Source: Rubrobacter sp. (GTDB taxonomy: Bacteria; Actinomycetota; Rubrobacteria; Rubrobacterales; Rubrobacteraceae). From it: DNA of 28,400 bases. Made by a program: the position numbers and the translations under genes. Every line of letters starts with the position of its first letter. Positions within the stretch are counted from its first letter, which is position 1. Positions 15,426 to 22,899 of the stretch are shown here, piece after piece. The stretch lies in NCBI GenBank assembly GCA_013817025.1, contig JACDDK010000001.1, positions 1-28,400 on the forward strand, given 5' to 3'. Below the pieces are notes generated by a model that was not told the DNA's origin, ran no database searches, and was given only the letters and a program-made list of their open reading frames with translations.

Positions 15426-17061
15426 CTACTGACGTGGTGCGACGATCACCTCGGTATCGTTCTCGTAGGCCACCCGGTATAGGTCCTCCCGCGCCGCGAA
15501 GGCTCGCCAGTCGGTAACCGAGCTGTCCTTGTGCAGCACGATGTAGCGGATGTCGTACTTCTCGATGATGTTCCGGGAGCGGTCGCCATCCGGGTGAACC
15601 AGCAGCCATCGGGCGTCCCACAGCGGCTGCGCGCCGGTGGGGGGGAGGGACCGTACGAGCCGGATGCGCTCCTCCTTGTACGTCTGAAGCTCGGTGTAGC
15701 CGCCCATCGCCAGCACCGCCCGCACGGGGATGCCCTCGATGTACGCTGGCGAGACGATGTTGCCGCCTTCGTTGTGTCCGCAGCCACTCGCCCGCCGCCG
15801 CGAGCTGTGGCGTGAGCATCGGTTGACCCGTGGGCCTTGCCGCCGCTCGCAGGTTCTCGGTGGCCTGCACCCCTACCACCAGCGTCGCCGTAGCCGCTAC
15901 GGCCAGCCCCGCGCCGAGCACGACGGGCCTCGCCCATCCGGACGGGTTTCGGGCTAGGAGAGCCCGGACCGCCGTTATTAGGGCGGCGAGCAGGGCGAGG
16001 GGGATGCTGAGATCCTGCTCGAAGCGTTGGGGGAAGCCGCTCTGGGCGGTGCGGCTTCCGGCGAAGAGGATGCCCGCCCACAACAGCAGCGTGAATACTC
16101 CGATGAGTTCCAGCCACAGCACCGGATGCGACATCGTATCCGGCAGGTGCGAGAGCTTCAGCGGCGGCTGCGTACCAACAGCCTGGGAGACAGTGGTCCC
16201 CCCGCACCGCCCTCGGACTCGGACAGCAGGCCGGCAAGCAGGCGTCCGAGGTCGTAAGTATCCTAGGCGTAGAGGACCGAGAATCCGCCGAGCAGACCCA
16301 AAGAAAGCAGCAGCGTCACGCCCAATCGGCGCTCGCACAGCAGCAGATACGGCAGAAAAAGCACGCTCACCGAAGCCAGCAGCAGCACCGTGTACAGGCT
16401 CCCGATCGGATGGCACAATACGACCGACGAGCCGAGCACCGCGAACGCGACGCCCGTTCGGACGGAGGATGCGGCGTACAATCCTACGAGGGCGGCGATT
16501 GCGAGGACCATCAAGAACTCGGCGGAGACGAAGTTCGGGTAGCGGCCTTCGGCGAAGTTGCTGTAGGTGCCGCCGAGGAGTAGGCCCGCGAACAGAGCGG
16601 CGGTGACGCCGTAGCCCCAGCCCCAGAGTCGTTTGGCCAGAGCGTACAGCGCCAGGCACGACAGGACCAGAAACGCGGGAGCGAGGACCGGGAGATTTCC
16701 AACGGTCGCAGCCCGCTCAGGCGCGAGATACATGCGGTGACCGTATAAAATCCTGGCGGATAGACTAGGTAGCGCTCATAAGCCCCCGACGAGAGCATCT
16801 CGTTCGCCATCACCCCGTGATTGAATTGGTCCGTGCCGCGCAAAAAGGCCAGTCGTGCAACACCGGCCCCAGATAACCCCTCGCAAGCACCGCGAGCAAG
16901 ATCACTGGCAACACGAGCCCGCGCAACACCCGTACGGCGGCGCTCACCGGAACCTCGGGCCCCTCCGACGACGGGGCGCTCGGACCTTCGATCAGATAGG
17001 CGGCTCCAACGAGCGTCGCCGAAACGATCAGCGGAATCGCCGCATTTTCCGGTGAGATCAC
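15426..17061 (-). pseudogene. Broken GT-C-like membrane glycosyltransferase gene
   Basis: Minus-strand pieces in different frames join into one large membrane protein. From GTG at 17061: VISPENAAIPLIVSATLVG... to GPVLHDWPF; a shift in a T5 run near 16845; RGTDQFNHGVMANEMLSSG...GLRPLEI; a shift near 16695 in CCC; VLAPAFLVLSCLALYALAKRL...GGFSVLYA; a TAG at 16263-16265; a shift in a G6 run near 16200; HPVLWLELIGVFTLLLWAG...AAGEWLRT; a shift near 15775; NEGGNIVSPAYIEGIPVRA...DTEVIVAPRQ. The GTDQFNH site, many helices and the EWLRT...IVSP tail match GT-C topology and recall the intact gene at 13235. At least four frameshifts and one stop make it a pseudogene unless they are assembly errors; the start is approximate. 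Confidence 0.75.
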
Positions 17062-17145
17062 CCTCAGTAGTACCGCCGCTACGTGCGGAGGATCGAGGTG
17101 GGAGATGTCGAGCCGCGTCCCCTGCCCGGCGTGCGGGAGGACTCG

Positions 17146-17466
17146 TTGCCGTCCATGAAGTCGATGGAGTCCATGCGGACCGCTGAGACCGTGAGCGGTG
17201 TGACCGGTGAAGCCGAGGCTCGGGATGTGCAGGAAGACATGCCCCTCGAAGACATCATGCCGCAGAGTGCCGAGAGCGCAGCGAACGACCTCGCGGCCAG
17301 GGTTACGGAGGATACCGGGGGCAGCGGAGACCCGTACGAACACGCCTCGGGCAAGGCCGACGAGTTGGCGCGGCAAATGACCGACGATACGGACGCCGAC
17401 GGCGACATGAACCTGTACGCGGATCGCAAGGTGGAAGGGATGAAAGAAGATCTCGCCCAGGATTAG
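17146..17466 (+). CDS. Small acidic hypothetical protein
   Basis: About 106 residues, strongly acidic, without hydrophobic segments and probably largely disordered. Asp- and Glu-rich stretches include QEDMPLEDIMPQSAESAANDL, ADELARQMTDDTDADGDMN and RKVEGMKEDL. The start is uncertain: TTG at 17146 has GGGAGG five bases upstream, while ATG at 17155 and ATG at 17173 are alternatives. It is divergent from the broken membrane gene and convergent with the ASCH gene. I do not recognise a family. Coding is supported by codon composition and the ribosome binding site. Confidence 0.5.
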   Translation: MPSMKSMESMRTAETVSGVTGEAEARDVQEDMPLEDIMPQSAESAANDLAARVTEDTGGSGDPYEHASGKADELARQMTDDTDADGDMNLYADRKVEGMKEDLAQD

Positions 17467-17531
17467 GCTAATCGAAACCGCGCCGTCAGCCGTCGGCGAA
17501 GCCCGCTAGGATCACGAGGTCCTCGGAACCG

Positions 17532-17930
17532 CTACGGCTCCAACTCGAATTCCTCGACCACGAGGATGGTGTCGTCGTTCAGCGGGTATCCCTCGGCGGC
17601 CATGTCCTCGGCCCAGGCATCGAGATGGTCCCGCCGGAAAGCCTCCACGTCCGAGCCGTTGCCCTCGCCCTTTACCAGACCGGGCGCCGGCAACCCGAAG
17701 GTGGTCTCGTAGACGGCGAGCATCCGCACCCGGCACCGGACGTCACCGGAGCCATCCACGACGTCCACGGAAGTCCCGACGCTCGATAGGACCGCCCCAA
17801 TCCCCTCCTCGTCGTAGTCCGAGCGGGGGCAGCACGTCGCGGTCTTCTCGCCGGCCAAAATCTGCTGGATCAAGCTTTCGCCCAAGCCGCCGTCGTCCGG
17901 CCAGCCGAACTCCAACCTGTAGTCCGTCAT
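17532..17930 (-). CDS. ASCH-domain protein
   Basis: 132 residues forming a single ASCH (PUA-like) domain. It starts with an LEFGWPDDGGLGESLIQQILAGEKTATC segment, where GEKTAT is the characteristic ASCH motif, and ends with beta-strands around LNDDTILVVEEFELEP. ASCH proteins have an RNA-binding-like fold; some hydrolyse modified nucleosides, and most are unassigned. The ATG at 17930 is preceded by AGGA and lies only 13 bases after the UspA stop, so it is the last gene of a permease-uspA-ASCH operon. No catalytic role can be stated from the sequence. Confidence 0.8.
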   Translation of the reverse strand: MTDYRLEFGWPDDGGLGESLIQQILAGEKTATCCPRSDYDEEGIGAVLSSVGTSVDVVDGSGDVRCRVRMLAVYETTFGLPAPGLVKGEGNGSDVEAFRRDHLDAWAEDMAAEGYPLNDDTILVVEEFELEP

Positions 17931-17943
17931 CTCGTCCTGGCCT

Positions 17944-18396
17944 TTACCGGGTGGGTCGAACGACGAGGACGGGGCAGTGGGCGTAGTGGAGTACGCGGTG
18001 GGCGACGCTGCCCATAAGGACCGTGTCCACTACTCCCGAGCCGCGGCTGCTGATGACGATAAGTCCGGCATCGATCTCTCTGGCGGCCCGCACTATCTCC
18101 TCGGCGGGCGAGCCACTCCAGACCAGGGTGCTTACCTCGGGGTCGAGATCCCTGACCTCGGCGGCGATACGTTCCACGGCCTCCTGGGCCTCGCGGCGGA
18201 ACGAGACCGGCTCGTGCGTGGTCCCTGGTGGGTGTCCCTCGCCGAAGTCCGAGACGAACGGCACGGCGGCTAAAGGACGGATCACGGCTATAACGGTGAT
18301 CTTCTTGATCGACGCGGCGCTCACTATGGAGCGCATGTAACGGGCGGCTTCGAGCGATTGCTCGGAACCGTCGGTGGCTATGAGTACGTTGGTCAT
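17944..18396 (-). CDS. Universal stress protein (UspA family)
   Basis: 150-residue single Usp domain, cytosolic. It begins MTNVLIATDGSEQSLEAARYM, with the phosphate-side Asp-Gly-Ser. It ends with the ATP-binding signature SSRGSGVVDTVLMGSVAHRVLHYAHCPVLVVRP (G-2X-G-9X-G-S), so it probably binds ATP. AAGGAGG lies six bases before the ATG and directly follows the corrected permease stop (18410). Usp domains are often encoded beside, or fused to, APC permeases, so a link to transporter control or stress is likely but not demonstrated. Confidence 0.93.
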   Translation of the reverse strand: MTNVLIATDGSEQSLEAARYMRSIVSAASIKKITVIAVIRPLAAVPFVSDFGEGHPPGTTHEPVSFRREAQEAVERIAAEVRDLDPEVSTLVWSGSPAEEIVRAAREIDAGLIVISSRGSGVVDTVLMGSVAHRVLHYAHCPVLVVRPTR

Positions 18397-18409
18397 GCGT
18401 ATCCTCCTT

Positions 18410-19838
18410 TTAACCCTGTCCGCCGGGAGTGCCGGGCGTGTCCAGCCGGCGCTGCGCCAAATTGTTGACGAAGTACAGTACGACCCCCACCAGCAGCATC
18501 ACCAGACAAACCACGACTACGCTCTCCCGAGCCCCGACGTCCCCGGCGACGAGCCCCTGAACGTCGGTTATGAGGACGTACAGTAACAATGCTATGTTCA
18601 CCACGACCCCGAGGACGAGAAGAAACGTCGGTGCCGTGTAGTGTTTGTTCCACGTCCTCGCGGCGCAGGATCAGGGCGCACAGGCAGACCAGCGCGAAGA
18701 CCGACAGCAGGAACGCCACGGTGGCGTTGGCGAGGGTACCGACGCCCGCCTCTCCGACACCGACTATCAGGAGCAGCGCGATGATCGTGGTGAAGATGAT
18801 GGCGATCCAGGGCGTGCGTCGCGCGTGGTGAGTGCGGGCGAAGATGCGCGGTACGATTCCCTCTCTCGCCATGCCGTACATGATGCGCGAGTTCGTTATC
18901 AGCGCGACCAGGCACGTATTGGTGATCGCAATGCACGCCACGATAGCGAAGAGCCAGCCCGGAAAACCAGGAGCGCCCTGCCGCACCACCGTGAGCAGCG
19001 CCACCTCCGAGCCCGCGAGCTTGCCGGTCGGCACCACCATCGCGGCCACGAAAGCGATGACCAGGTAGATCACCCCAGCCGCCGCCATACCGCCTAACAG
19101 CGCCCGCGGATATACCCGGCTCGGGTCCTGAACTTCCTCCGCCACGTTCGCCGCGTTCTCGAAGCCGGTCATCGCAAAGAATGCGAGCGTGGCCCCGGCG
19201 AGCGCCAGAAGCGCCGGGTTGCCCGCGTCGTTGAACTCGAACGGCCTACTCAGGTTCGCGTCGCCACTGAGGAACACGAAGATCCCGATCCCCAACACCA
19301 GCGCAAGCCCCGATAGTTCCGTAATGCTCATAGCCAAATTGAGCTTCACCGACTCCGATATACCTCGGAAGTTGATAAGCGCCAACACCATCACGAACAC
19401 GATAGCCGCCAACAGCAGCGGCAGGCTGAAGAGCGCCGTCAGAAGCTCAAGGAAATACCCGCTGAACGCCAGCGCCAGAGCGCCCGTCGCGGCGAGGCTC
19501 GCGGCCACCGTGGCGAACGTCACCACGAAGGTCACGAATCGATTATTGAATGCCCGGTTGGCGTACAGCGCCGCACCCGCCGACTTCGGGTACTTGGTGA
19601 TCAACTCGGCGTAGGCGAAGCCGGTGAGCATGGCGGCGGACACCCCCACGGCGAAAGAGGTCCAGAAAGCGCCCCCGACCTGACCCGCCATCGTACCGAC
19701 CAGAGCGTAGATGCCGGAGCCCAACACGTCGCCCAACACGTAGAAGAACAACAAAGGCGCGGTGATCGCACGAACCAACTGCTCTGGCTGATCTCCGACC
19801 GACAGCCCCGGTGCTGGTCCCGTCCCCGGCGTATCCAA
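18410..19838 (-). pseudogene. APC-family amino acid permease, frameshifted near its 3' end
   Basis: Amino acid/polyamine/cation permease of the inner membrane, about 475 residues if repaired. It begins after AGGGGAGG at TTG 19838. Its first helix region reads LGDVLGSGIYALVGTMAGQVGGAFW, the APC substrate-site motif G(S/A)GI. About 12 helices follow, with GFENAANVAEEVQDPSR in the loop typical of the family. In frame the protein runs to ...CALILRREDVE and then into non-membrane Arg-rich sequence. At about 18641-18652 a one-base shift restores ..HYTAPTFLLVLGVVVNIALLLYVL, the last helices and the tail ending at TAA 18410, exactly at the uspA ribosome binding site. True frameshift or sequence error cannot be told apart here. 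Confidence 0.85.
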
Positions 19839-19916
19839 ATTGCCTCCCCTTTACACTTCCGCCGCTCTTCCCAAAACCTCCGGCGCGTCAAAGACCCATC
19901 ATCGCAAGCGTGGAGC

Positions 19917-19945
19917 ATTCTATTGGTCTGCCACGAAACGGTCAA
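19917..19945 (-). promoter_or_regulatory. Sigma-70-type promoter of the permease-uspA-ASCH operon
   Basis: On the minus strand TTGACC (19945-19940), exactly 17 bases, then TAGAAT (19922-19917). This predicts a start near 19910 and a leader of about 70 bases before TTG 19838. Confidence 0.6.
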
Positions 19946-19966
19946 GCTGCGTGGCGCGGAGCGTCG

Positions 19967-20983
19967 CTACGCCGGGATTTCGAGTACTATCTTGCCGATG
20001 CCCGACCCTTCTTCCATGTGGTTCATCGCCGCCGTCGCCTCTTCGAGCGGGAAGGTCTCGTTGATGGCCGGATGCAGGTCCTTCTCGGCGTAGAGGTCGA
20101 GCATCGCCCCGAACTCCTCCGCCGTACCCATCGCGGTTCCGCGAACCTCCAACTGCTTCAAGAAGATCTTGGGCAGCACCAGCTTCTCCACCGGTCCCGC
20201 CGTCGCCCCGAAACTAACAACCCGGCCACCGGGCTTGGCTATAGTCACCAGCGCGTCGAAGACTTCGCCGCCGATGGAGTCTACCGAGAGGTCCACGCCG
20301 CCCGTCATGCCGCGAAGTTCCTTAGACCAGTTCTCGGCGTTGTAGTTCACGCCGCCTTCCGCGCCAAGCTCTTTGGCCTTCTCTATCTTCTCGTCGCTAC
20401 CAGAAGTAACGAAGACCGTGGCTCCCAGTGCGCTTGCTATTTGCACTAGAAAAGTCGCCACCCCGCCACCGATGCCCGGAATAACGACCGTCTCCCCGGC
20501 CTGCAACTCGCCCCGAGTCACCAACGCCCGGTAAGCCGTCAGCGCCGCGAGTGGGATGGCGGCGGCTTCGGCGTGTGAGAGGTGCGAGGGCTTGGGCAAG
20601 ACGTGATCCGCCGGCGCCTTCACGAACTGCGCGAACGTCCCGTCATCCGGCAACCCCAGGATCCGATACTCCTTCCCCGGCACCCGAGGGTCCTCCCCCC
20701 AATGCAACGCCGGGTTGATAACGACCTCGGTCCCCTCGGAAACCCCATTCGCCCCATCGCCCCGAGCCACGACTTCGCCCGACCCGTCCGACCCGAGCGT
20801 AACCGGCAGCGCGTCCGGCTTCGCCCCCGGATACTGCCCCCGCGTCACAAAAACATCGCGGCGGTTCAAAGCAGCATTGTGCAACCGCACCACCACCTCG
20901 CCGGGACCCGGCTCCGGCTCTGGCAAGTCCTCGAAACGCAGGCTCTCCGGCCCGCCGAGTTCGTTCAACCGTATCGCTTTCAT
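19967..20983 (-). CDS. Zinc-independent medium-chain dehydrogenase/reductase (quinone oxidoreductase-like)
   Basis: 338 residues, NAD(P)H-dependent oxidoreductase. The N-terminal GroES-like catalytic domain has EVVVRLHNAALNRRDVFVTRGQYPG and PVTLGSDGSGEVVARG. The Rossmann domain has VVIPGIGGGVATFLVQIASALGATVFVTSGSDEKIEKAKELGAEGGVNY and GGRVVSFGATAG. The Cys-rich structural zinc loop is replaced by NPALHWGEDPRVPGKEYRILG with no cysteines, and the catalytic zinc Cys is also missing, so it should work without zinc as quinone oxidoreductases do. The substrate is unknown; the beta-oxidation genes next door may mean an enoyl or aldehyde substrate, but this is speculative. Confidence 0.88.
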   Translation of the reverse strand: MKAIRLNELGGPESLRFEDLPEPEPGPGEVVVRLHNAALNRRDVFVTRGQYPGAKPDALPVTLGSDGSGEVVARGDGANGVSEGTEVVINPALHWGEDPRVPGKEYRILGLPDDGTFAQFVKAPADHVLPKPSHLSHAEAAAIPLAALTAYRALVTRGELQAGETVVIPGIGGGVATFLVQIASALGATVFVTSGSDEKIEKAKELGAEGGVNYNAENWSKELRGMTGGVDLSVDSIGGEVFDALVTIAKPGGRVVSFGATAGPVEKLVLPKIFLKQLEVRGTAMGTAEEFGAMLDLYAEKDLHPAINETFPLEEATAAMNHMEEGSGIGKIVLEIPA

Positions 20984-21091
20984 GCGTCGCTCCCTTCGTT
21001 TAGGTGTCTGGTAACAGGCGTCAGCTTAATGCTTTTCGCGGCCCGAAACCGAAACGCAAAAGCGCCAGTCGGAACATCCCTCCCGACCAGC

Positions 21092-21112
21092 GCTTCGTTG
21101 TTGACGCGAAGC
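21092..21112 (-). terminator. Hairpin after the acyl-CoA dehydrogenase
   Basis: GCTTCG and CGAAGC form a 6-bp stem with a 9-base loop about 40 bases downstream of the minus-strand dehydrogenase stop. No T-run, so the terminator role is weakly supported. Confidence 0.3.
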
Positions 21113-21149
21113 TCGCGTCCCACAGGCCCTTACCTGAAGCCTGAAACCT

Positions 21150-22349
21150 CTACACGAACGCCGAGATGCCCGTCACGTCGCGGCCAATGATCAGGCTCTG
21201 GATGGTGTCGGTGCCTTCGTAGGTGTATACGATCTCCATGTCCGACAGATGCCTTGCTACGTGGTATTCGAGCAGCACGCCGTTTCCACCCATGATGTCG
21301 CGGGCGTCGGAGCAAACTTGCTTGGCCTTTTTGGCGTTGTTCATCTTGGCTAAAGATGCTTGAGGGCCGGTCATCTTGCCCTGCTCCTGAAGCTGCGAGA
21401 GTCGATAGACCATAAGCTGCATGTTGGTGATCTCCGCGAGCATGTTCGCCAGCTTGTTCTGGATGAGCTGGAAACTCGCTATCGGCTTGCCGAACTGCAC
21501 GCGCTCTTTGGCATACTGCAACGCCGCCTCATACGAGGCTACCGCGTGACCGATGGCCTCCCACGCCACACCGCCCCGCGTCGCCGTAAGGACCTTGTTG
21601 GTGTCCTTGAACGAGTTGGCGAACTCCAGCTTGTTCTCCGCGGGGACGCGCACGTCTTCGAGCGTGATGTTCGGCTGCCAGACGGCCCGCTTGCCCATCT
21701 TGCCCGTTATTAGTTCGGTGGAGTAGCCGGGGTGGTGCTCGCCGGTCTCGTCCTTCTCCAGGACGAAGCCTTTGATCTGCCCGTCCGCCTCGTCGCGCGC
21801 CCAGATGATGACGAGGTCGGCGAAGGTGGCGTTGCCGATCCAACGTTTCTCACCGTTCAAGACCCACTCGTCTCTGTCGCGCCGGGCGGTAGTTTCGAGC
21901 ATCACGGAGTCCGAGCCGTGCTTGGCCTCGGTGAGTCCCCAGGCCCCGATCTTCTCCATCCGGGCCATCGGTGGTAGCCACTTCTGCTTCTGTTCCTCGC
22001 TCCCGCAAATGGCAATGGTCCCCATCGCCAACCCCGAATGTACCCCGAAGAACGTATTCAAGCTCCCGTCGCCCCGCGACATCTCTATCGCCACGAGCCC
22101 CGCCGCCGTGTGGCTCATCCCCGGACACCCGTAACCTTCTATCGCACCACCGGCGATGCCCAGTGCCGCGACCTTCGGCACCAACTCGAACGGGAACTCC
22201 GCATTCTCCCAGTACGAGTTTATGATCGGGATGACCTCGGCGTCCGCGAACGCCCGGACCTTGTCTCGAACCTCGCGCTCCTCGTCGGTGAACAGGTCGT
22301 CCAACACATAGTAATCAGTCCCCAAAGACCGGGTAACGTCCGCGATCAT
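21150..22349 (-). CDS. Acyl-CoA dehydrogenase, glutaryl-CoA-dehydrogenase-like
   Basis: FAD enzyme oxidising acyl-CoA to enoyl-CoA, the first step of beta-oxidation. 399 residues. The N-terminal helical domain starts FTDEEREVRDKVRAFADAEVIP. The FAD/substrate loop reads GAWGLTEAKHGSDSVMLETTA, then GEKRWIGNATFADLVIIWARD. In the C-terminal domain RVQFGKPIASFQLIQNKLANM and DIMGGNGVLLEYHVARHL lead to YTYEGTDTIQSLIIGRDVTG, where the Glu in YEGT is the likely catalytic base, as in glutaryl-CoA dehydrogenase-like members. The frame is open far upstream, but ATG at 22349 has AAGGAG six bases before it and begins the family homology. It is divergent from padR-fadN-fadA. Chain-length preference cannot be read from sequence. 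Confidence 0.93.
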   Translation of the reverse strand: MIADVTRSLGTDYYVLDDLFTDEEREVRDKVRAFADAEVIPIINSYWENAEFPFELVPKVAALGIAGGAIEGYGCPGMSHTAAGLVAIEMSRGDGSLNTFFGVHSGLAMGTIAICGSEEQKQKWLPPMARMEKIGAWGLTEAKHGSDSVMLETTARRDRDEWVLNGEKRWIGNATFADLVIIWARDEADGQIKGFVLEKDETGEHHPGYSTELITGKMGKRAVWQPNITLEDVRVPAENKLEFANSFKDTNKVLTATRGGVAWEAIGHAVASYEAALQYAKERVQFGKPIASFQLIQNKLANMLAEITNMQLMVYRLSQLQEQGKMTGPQASLAKMNNAKKAKQVCSDARDIMGGNGVLLEYHVARHLSDMEIVYTYEGTDTIQSLIIGRDVTGISAFV

Positions 22350-22432
22350 ACCCATCTCCTTCTCTAGCCCTCTCCGAGCCTCAACTCTAGCACGCCACTC
22401 GTGCCGCAAGCGCCCGACATATTCCCATAAAC

Positions 22433-22463
22433 TTATTATCCATGTTATTATCAATTTTGACAA
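22433..22463 (-). promoter_or_regulatory. Promoter of the acyl-CoA dehydrogenase with an overlapping direct repeat
   Basis: On the minus strand TTGTCA (22463-22458), 17 bases, then GATAAT (22440-22435). The plus strand carries TTATTATC twice (22433-22440, 22445-22452), 12 bases apart, covering the -10 and spacer. This AT-rich patch lies between the dehydrogenase and padR, so it is a likely PadR binding site controlling both directions. Promoter seen; binding inferred. Confidence 0.55.
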
Positions 22464-22484
22464 GTTTCTCGGAAAGAGGAGATT

Positions 22485-22880
22485 TTGGCGGAGCGTATCG
22501 AGGGGATGGCGGGGGATAGAGCCACGCCGAAGGATCTCTTTTTGAGCGAGGTCAAGACGCGGGATATCTTCCCGTTGCTTATACTGCATCTCGTAAGGGA
22601 GAGACCGGAGTACGGCAACAGTTTGATGACCCGGATACGCGAGATCAGCGCCGGGGTGATGAGCGTGTCGCCGAACACGATCTACCCGCTGCTGCGCCGC
22701 CTGGAGGAGAAGGGATACGTCGAGGGAAAATGGGAGCACCCGGACACCCGCAGCCGCCGCTTCTACACCATCACCCCAAGCGGCGAGAAGAAGTACGAGG
22801 AGATAAAGGAGCGGTTCGAAGTGCATCTTTTGCGGGTGAGGGAAGCTATCGAGTCTATGCAAAAAGAACTCTACGGTTAG
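22485..22880 (+). CDS. PadR-family transcriptional regulator
   Basis: 131 residues, a winged helix-turn-helix repressor. The core reads KTRDIFPLLILHLVRERPEYGNSLMTRIREISAGVMSVSPNTIYPLLRRLEEKGYVEGKWEHPDTRSRRFYTITPSGEKKYEEI, the PadR signature with the wing R.R.FY.IT..G. A C-terminal helix for dimerisation follows. TTG at 22485 has GAGGAG just upstream; ATG at 22506 is the alternative. Nineteen bases separate its stop from fadN, so it is first in the fadN-fadA operon and divergent from the acyl-CoA dehydrogenase. It probably represses these genes until an acyl-CoA-type ligand binds; the ligand is inferred. Confidence 0.92.
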   Translation: MAERIEGMAGDRATPKDLFLSEVKTRDIFPLLILHLVRERPEYGNSLMTRIREISAGVMSVSPNTIYPLLRRLEEKGYVEGKWEHPDTRSRRFYTITPSGEKKYEEIKERFEVHLLRVREAIESMQKELYG

Positions 22881-22899
22881 CACGGGAAAGGGAGACCGT

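Noticed and set aside
22457..22486. Perfect TTGACA as -35 of padR
   Set aside because: The hexamer is on the correct strand, but no acceptable -10 lies 16-18 bases downstream before the TTG start; it overlaps the better minus-strand promoter.
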